A stretch of DNA of 33,525 nt. It comes from a virus. Positions 30,375-33,525 of this stretch are shown here, one piece after another. A model generated the notes under the pieces. It searched no databases. It saw only the letters and a program-made list of their open reading frames with translations, and had not been told where the DNA came from. The translations under genes were made by a program, and so were the position numbers. The first letter of the stretch is position 1; every line of letters starts with the position of its first letter. The stretch covers positions 1-33,525 of IMG/VR virus record IMGVR_UViG_3300033064_008226. One strand, written 5' to 3'.

Positions 30375-30842
30375 ATGAAACTCTGGATACTGAAACAGGT
30401 GTCCGGCCCGCTAGGCGTGATTGTCCGCCCGATCATTGCCGCAATCGTCGGTGTGCTTGTCGGTATGCTTTACGAGCAAGCGTGGATTGCCGTTTACAAG
30501 GTCGGTTGGATACGGTTCTTGGTCGAGCGGGTCATTTACTCTCTAGCCCCTGATGTTGTGCAGTCGTTTACTCCCCAGGCTATTGGAGCAGTTGTTGCAC
30601 TTGGAGTCTGGGCATGGGTTAGTGACTGGTTAATCGGGCAGATGAAAGCGGGGGCAGTACAAATCCAGAACACCCTCAATGCGACCCCGGCTGCGACAAA
30701 CGTGGTCGTGGATGGCATCATCCTGCGGCACGGGGAGACGGCAACCTCGGTGTCTCGGTTGGCATACGAGGCGCTGTACCCTGCCGACACTGCGAATCGC
30801 GGTGGTGACGGGATGCCCGAAATTCGGAGAACGCTGCCATGA
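30375..30842 (+). CDS. Hypothetical membrane protein in lysis cassette
   Basis: 155 residues with two likely membrane segments (VIVRPIIAAIVGVLVGMLYE, about 15-34; AIGAVVALGVWAWVSDWLI, about 69-87) and a soluble C-terminal part of about 65 residues. No family was recognised. The position between holin-like and endolysin genes suggests a lysis or membrane role. Its stop overlaps the next ATG (30839-30842). Confidence 0.6.
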   Translation: MKLWILKQVSGPLGVIVRPIIAAIVGVLVGMLYEQAWIAVYKVGWIRFLVERVIYSLAPDVVQSFTPQAIGAVVALGVWAWVSDWLIGQMKAGAVQIQNTLNATPAATNVVVDGIILRHGETATSVSRLAYEALYPADTANRGGDGMPEIRRTLP

Positions 30843-31042
30843 GTGAAGAATCATTAACCTTTAAGGTGGATCAATTTGTTGACTGCAACCAAATGATCCC
30901 CGACGACATTTTGCGTGTCCACCCTTCTCGCGACACGCGACCTTGGTGGCAGAGGGTGAAGTTGTCACCCTGGCGCGGCACTGAAAAAGTTCGCGGGAAA
31001 AAGGAAACCATCACCGGAATAAAAGGGGGGCTGGAATTTTGA
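30839..31042 (+). CDS. Small hypothetical basic protein
   Basis: 67 residues with RDTRPWWQRVKLSPWRGTEK (about 31-50), basic and Trp-rich, with no membrane segment. Unrecognised. ATGA overlap upstream; its TGA overlaps a TTG start downstream. Confidence 0.5.
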   Translation: MSEESLTFKVDQFVDCNQMIPDDILRVHPSRDTRPWWQRVKLSPWRGTEKVRGKKETITGIKGGLEF

Positions 31043-31185
31043 TCTCCGATAAACAAGCGACTCAGGTCTGCTCGTTTGCGTTGGCAGTCATCAGTTTTTT
31101 CATCGCCGCATGGTTGGTCAGTCGGGTGCAGTCCACGCACGACATGCGCCTGCCGGTCGAAGAGATCCCCGTCGAATACCGATGA
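31039..31185 (+). CDS. 48-residue single-pass membrane protein (TTG start)
   Basis: Reading from TTG 31039, which overlaps the previous stop as TTGA, gives 48 residues. They contain one strong membrane helix (VCSFALAVISFFIAAWLVS, about 10-28) and a soluble tail ending VEEIPVEYR. The stop overlaps the endolysin ATG (31182-31185). Membrane topology and position fit a small holin/antiholin or inner-membrane spanin-like component; there is no lipobox. Confidence 0.55.
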   Translation: MISDKQATQVCSFALAVISFFIAAWLVSRVQSTHDMRLPVEEIPVEYR

Positions 31186-31787
31186 GCGAACTCTCTCAAG
31201 CCGGTATGCAACTCATCCTCGACTACGAGGTCGGGGGAGGGGAGGCGTATTATCGCAAATTCCTCCAGCATCCCACCTGGCCGGGGTGTCAGTCGGGGGT
31301 CACTATAGCAATCGGCTACGATCTCGGGTTTACTCCCCGAGCGATATTCACTGAAGATTGGGCGGGATTGGACGAGACCACCCGGGACAGGTTGGGCGCG
31401 ACGATTGGCGTGCAGGGGGTGCGGGCCAAAGCCCGAGCCGCAGAGGTCCGAGATATCGTCATCCCGTGGGAGCAGGCGCTGGAGGTTTTCAAGAGACGCA
31501 CAATCCCCCGATATGTAGCCCAGACCCGTGCTGCATTCCCGGGTGTGGGTGCATTGCCGTGGGACGCAATGGGCGCTTTGGTCTCACTCGTTTTCAACCG
31601 TGGACCCGGGATGGATGGGGATCGCAGGCGTGAGATGCGCGACATCCGCGAGGCAGTCCAGGACAATGACATTCCTGCCATCGCCCGCCATATCAGGAAA
31701 ATGAAAAGACTCTGGACCGGGCGCGGGCTGGACGGACTACTCGCCCGCCGCGAGGCTGAGGCTGCGCTTGTCGAGGGTGCGGTGTGA
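31182..31787 (+). CDS. Endolysin, lysozyme-like (pesticin/GH24 type)
   Basis: 201 residues. MQLILDYEVGGGEAYYRKF supplies the catalytic Glu (about 16), and SGVTIAIGYDLG (about 38-49) matches the lysozyme beta-sheet region of pesticin-type muramidases. LPWDAMGALVSLVFNRGPGM (about 126-145) corresponds to the conserved helix with the N-R-G turn, and LDGLLARREAEAALV is the closing helix. It would hydrolyse host peptidoglycan once the holin opens the membrane. No signal peptide is visible. This is the second lysozyme in the window, distinct from the virion-borne one at 17079-19052. Confidence 0.85.
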   Translation: MSELSQAGMQLILDYEVGGGEAYYRKFLQHPTWPGCQSGVTIAIGYDLGFTPRAIFTEDWAGLDETTRDRLGATIGVQGVRAKARAAEVRDIVIPWEQALEVFKRRTIPRYVAQTRAAFPGVGALPWDAMGALVSLVFNRGPGMDGDRRREMRDIREAVQDNDIPAIARHIRKMKRLWTGRGLDGLLARREAEAALVEGAV

Positions 31788-31791
31788 TTTT

Positions 31792-31829
31792 ACCGGTATC
31801 ACGAAACCATATGGTGCGGTGATACTGGT
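31792..31829. repeat. Long inverted repeat in convergent gap
   Basis: ACCGGTATCAC (31792-31802) pairs with GTGATACTGGT (31819-31829), 10 of 11 bases Watson-Crick plus one G-T. The 16-base loop contains the perfect palindrome ACCATATGGT (31806-31815). No T run follows on either strand, so it is not a classical intrinsic terminator, though it sits exactly between converging operons. Confidence 0.65.
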
Positions 31830-31987
31830 CACCCGGTGCTGACCTGCTTTGAGATCCCGAGCTTCCTGCGCCGGGACATCTCCGCAGAGCGTGCGATTTT
31901 GCTCAATTTTGCCCACCGTGACCTCGCAGCGGCAGACTGCTGGATCGTGATGGGTTTCCCGCAGTGTGGGCAGGGGTGGGTTTTCAT
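31829..31987 (-). CDS. Small zinc-ribbon protein
   Basis: 52 residues: MKTHPCPHCGKPITIQQSAA, then a basic helical part (RWAKLSKIARSAEMSRRRKL). The single CPHCG knuckle and basic tail suggest a nucleic-acid-binding or regulatory protein. The start is fixed by the ATGA overlap (31987-31984) with the upstream gene of the minus-strand operon. Confidence 0.65.
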   Translation of the reverse strand: MKTHPCPHCGKPITIQQSAAARSRWAKLSKIARSAEMSRRRKLGISKQVSTG

Positions 31988-32238
31988 AGACCAACCTCCA
32001 TGAGGCGCAGTCGAGTCTCGCATGCGTCAGGGTTTACGCCAGAAAAGGTTTTCTTTGAACGTGTGGTCGGTTCGCAGGCAGCGCAGCGGATACGGAATCT
32101 GCGACCAGTGGAAGAACGGTGTGTTCCGAGTTCCTTACCGAGGAATTTATTCGCACCACTATATGTGAGAATTCTGCCGCACCCTGCCGGGACCTGGGAC
32201 TGACACCAATCACAGTTCGATGGGTATTTGTTTCTCAT
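31984..32238 (-). CDS. Small Cys-rich zinc-finger protein
   Basis: 84 residues. Cys pairs CDWC (about 9-12) and CAAC (about 52-55) bracket a short beta region, as in small phage zinc-finger proteins with a C..C...C..C ribbon. No enzymatic motif. It is the middle gene of a three-gene minus-strand operon with ATGA overlaps at both ends (32238-32235 and 31987-31984). Confidence 0.65.
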   Translation of the reverse strand: MRNKYPSNCDWCQSQVPAGCGRILTYSGANKFLGKELGTHRSSTGRRFRIRCAACEPTTRSKKTFSGVNPDACETRLRLMEVGL

Positions 32239-32939
32239 TTTGATTCCTCCTCAAAGTAGTTTTTCGATATGACCTCTTCCCACCGGGCCTTGAACGCTTT
32301 CGAGTTGCAGCGACCCCAGCATTTGCAGTGGATCTCGAGCAGGATCGAAAGTGCCTTTGGAGAGGGGACGATACCCCGATTCAGATCTCCAAGGACAGAG
32401 CAAACGAACCCTTGGTCTCCGGTGGAGTAAGCGTCCACCCATTTCCGCCCGAGTGCCTCGATGATCTCCTGCGCCCGGGATGCCACTGCTGCCGCTTTTG
32501 CAGCACGCTCGCCTGCGCGAGATTCGAGTTCGTGTGCGACCAGTGCCTTTGCGAGTTCCGCCGTCTGGACGTATTTGTTGGGGATGCACGCAGTCTCGCA
32601 CAACCAGATCAAATAGCCGGGGTCTTCGTCACGAACCTGGTGGATGGATTTCCCGTCATGCTTCCCGGCCTGGAAGATTGACCAGTCGATCTCCTGCGCC
32701 GGACGCTTGCGGATCTCATCGAGGTCGAAATCCACATCGAGCAGGCGACCGCAATGCTCCTTTGCTTTCGCAATAGCCTGCTCACGGTCGGTGGACAGGT
32801 TGCGAACGTAGAAGTCACGGTCACGATAACCGATGGACACCTGGTCACCCTCGACGATCTGGTATGCCTCCACGAACCTGTGGCGCAGGGTGTAGAATCC
32901 GTTGAGGTCTCCGGTGGAGATGTAGTAGGTCGAGTTCAT
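32235..32939 (-). CDS. Protein with ExoX C-terminal-like GK.GKS..V...DPGYL..L segment
   Basis: 234 residues from ATG 32939 (an ATG at 32954 would add five). The central GKHDGKSIHQVRDEDPGYLI (about 93-112) followed by WLCET resembles the short domain at the C-terminus of exodeoxyribonuclease X and related phage proteins. The nuclease motifs themselves are absent. The N-terminal ~75 residues are beta-rich (MNSTYYISTGDLNGFYTLRH; YRDRDFYVRNLSTDREQA). The C-terminus has CVCSVL-like and CKCWGRC cysteines that might bind metal. ATG 32939 is preferred because the -10 box overlaps the upstream ATG. A DNA-transaction role is plausible but unproven. Confidence 0.7.
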   Translation of the reverse strand: MNSTYYISTGDLNGFYTLRHRFVEAYQIVEGDQVSIGYRDRDFYVRNLSTDREQAIAKAKEHCGRLLDVDFDLDEIRKRPAQEIDWSIFQAGKHDGKSIHQVRDEDPGYLIWLCETACIPNKYVQTAELAKALVAHELESRAGERAAKAAAVASRAQEIIEALGRKWVDAYSTGDQGFVCSVLGDLNRGIVPSPKALSILLEIHCKCWGRCNSKAFKARWEEVISKNYFEEESK

Positions 32940-32945
32940 GCCCAC

Positions 32946-32973
32946 AGAATACATCGACTTGCGCGTGTGTCAA
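32946..32973 (-). promoter_or_regulatory. Sigma-70-like promoter of the minus-strand operon
   Basis: On the minus strand, TTGACA (32973-32968) is a perfect -35, followed by 16 bases and TATTCT (32951-32946, 4/6). The expected start is near 32939, where the preferred ATG begins, implying a leaderless message. Upstream DNA is AT-rich. Confidence 0.65.
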
Positions 32974-33006
32974 AAGAAAAATGAAATTATTTTTCGGAGT
33001 AAAAAT

Positions 33007-33137
33007 GTCGTTGATTTTACGTTATTAATGCACACATGGTTCTGCGATGGTGGTCACCCGTTTTCCCGGTGGACAACAGAAATATTGACGGACAACAAGG
33101 ACAACAGTGGACAACGTCCTCCGCAAGTCGTTGATTT
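33007..33137 (+). repeat. Direct repeats next to the attachment site
   Basis: GTCGTTGATTT occurs at 33007-33017 and 33127-33137. GGACAAC occurs at 33071, 33090, 33099 and 33109, about one or two helical turns apart. Direct repeats of this size beside an attachment core are what integrase arm-type or excisionase sites look like. No ORF on either strand is convincing here. Confidence 0.5.
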
Positions 33138-33152
33138 AGAACATCCCGTTTA

Positions 33153-33197
33153 CGATTCGTAATCGATAGGTCGGGAGTTCGAACCTCCCCGTCGGCT
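33153..33197 (+). other. Attachment-site core: 3' part of tRNA-Thr (CGT)
   Basis: The sequence has an anticodon loop TTCGTAA, the stem's 3' side TCGAT, variable AGGTC, T arm GGGAG-TTCGAAC-CTCCC and an acceptor strand ending CGTCGGC. The 5' half of a tRNA (a GCCGACG acceptor strand and D arm) is absent upstream. Similarity starts only at CGA in the anticodon stem. This is the pattern left by, or used for, phage integration into a tRNA gene. Confidence 0.7.
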
Positions 33198-33525
33198 CAC
33201 CCCTGCGTAAAGCCCGTAAAGGCTGATGGATAATGGGTCTCAGGTATTGCCGGTGATTTTTCTTGTCTTTGATAATTGTTGCAAAGAACAAACCGGCAGC
33301 ACGGGGGCAGAGAGTCCGCAATGGGCATCGCCGACGATGAAGGCGAGGAATGGCTCGCCCCAGGCGATGCTCGCAACGGTCGTAGGTGCGGAACTGCTTT
33401 TTTTAAAGCAACCGGCTGTCGTTAATCTCTTCGTCAGCGAGGCCTCCTTTTTCAAGGCCAGCAGCCGGACGGGAATTCGCGGCAGGGTTTGGGCAGTTCC
33501 TGCTATTCACGATGAGGCGGATTAG
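33198..33525. other. Unassigned terminal region, possibly host DNA
   Basis: No recognised gene. A plus-strand frame is open from 33226 to the last base, and a minus-strand frame from 33455 to 33240. Neither resembles a known family or has a ribosome-binding site. If the tRNA fragment is an attachment junction, this could be bacterial chromosome; if it is attP, it continues the phage. Confidence 0.4.

Noticed and set aside
33098-33197. A complete tRNA-Thr gene
   Set aside because: The acceptor 5' strand and D arm are missing and the anticodon stem loses pairing after three pairs, so only the 3' part is present.
33136-33321. Minus-strand ORF ending in a GRFELPTYRLR-like peptide
   Set aside because: That peptide is a well-known artefact of translating tRNA T-arm sequence; it marks the tRNA-Thr fragment and is not a gene.
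1-33525. CRISPR arrays, insertion sequences, integrase, or anti-phage defence operon
   Set aside because: No repeat-spacer pattern, transposase motif, recombinase motif or recognisable defence gene was found on either strand. The short regular repeats at 1315 and 33071 are iteron-like, not CRISPR.

Overview
The window is the replication, structural and lysis part of a temperate, short-tailed (podovirus-type) phage. It is probably an integrated prophage or a linearised copy of one. The evidence is an almost gap-free run of co-directional genes joined by ATGA/TAATG overlaps, in the late-gene order of T7-like phages: small and large terminase, portal, scaffold, capsid, decoration protein, terminator, gp11-like and gp12-like tail proteins, internal virion proteins, a giant injected protein, receptor-binding protein, lysis. 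The host cannot be named from the sequence. Several leaders are rich in AACCAA and lack a strong Shine-Dalgarno, while a few genes have good AGGAGG-type sites.

Left part (1-4310): the end of a cytosine-C5 DNA methyltransferase; a replication initiator with six helically phased 10-11 bp direct repeats inside it (candidate origin); a DnaC-like helicase loader; a small protein with an SSB-type acidic tail; three small accessory genes including a DUF4326 protein; and a RusA-like resolvase. Two places, the methyltransferase and the resolvase, have two long overlapping reading frames that both look like family sequence. The resolvase pair has a canonical slippery heptamer at the switch point.

Middle (4319-28402): packaging, capsid, tail and ejection genes. 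A tRNA-Met(CAT) lies between scaffold and capsid, and an intrinsic terminator lies after the decoration gene. The gp11-like tail protein is internally duplicated. The gp15-like internal virion protein ends in a GH24 lysozyme. The 3110-residue polyvalent protein carries low-GC modules, one of them ADP-ribosyltransferase-like, separated by repeated NYSI linkers.

Right part (28432-33525): a structural protein, a laminin-G/lectin-like receptor-binding protein in AT-richer DNA, a holin-endolysin cassette of small overlapping membrane proteins, and a convergent three-gene minus-strand operon with its own consensus promoter. An attachment region follows, made of direct repeats plus the 3' part of a tRNA-Thr(CGT). 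The last 330 bases are unassigned and may be host DNA.

The most striking unexplained signal is an exact asymmetric motif, TTTTGACTGATACC. It occurs six times (five full 14-mers and one 13-base match) and mostly sits just in front of small terminase, portal, scaffold, capsid and tail-gene blocks, the places where T7 has late promoters. It may be a stoperator, promoter or other phage-specific regulatory site. Integrase, repressor, polymerases and helicase are not in the window.
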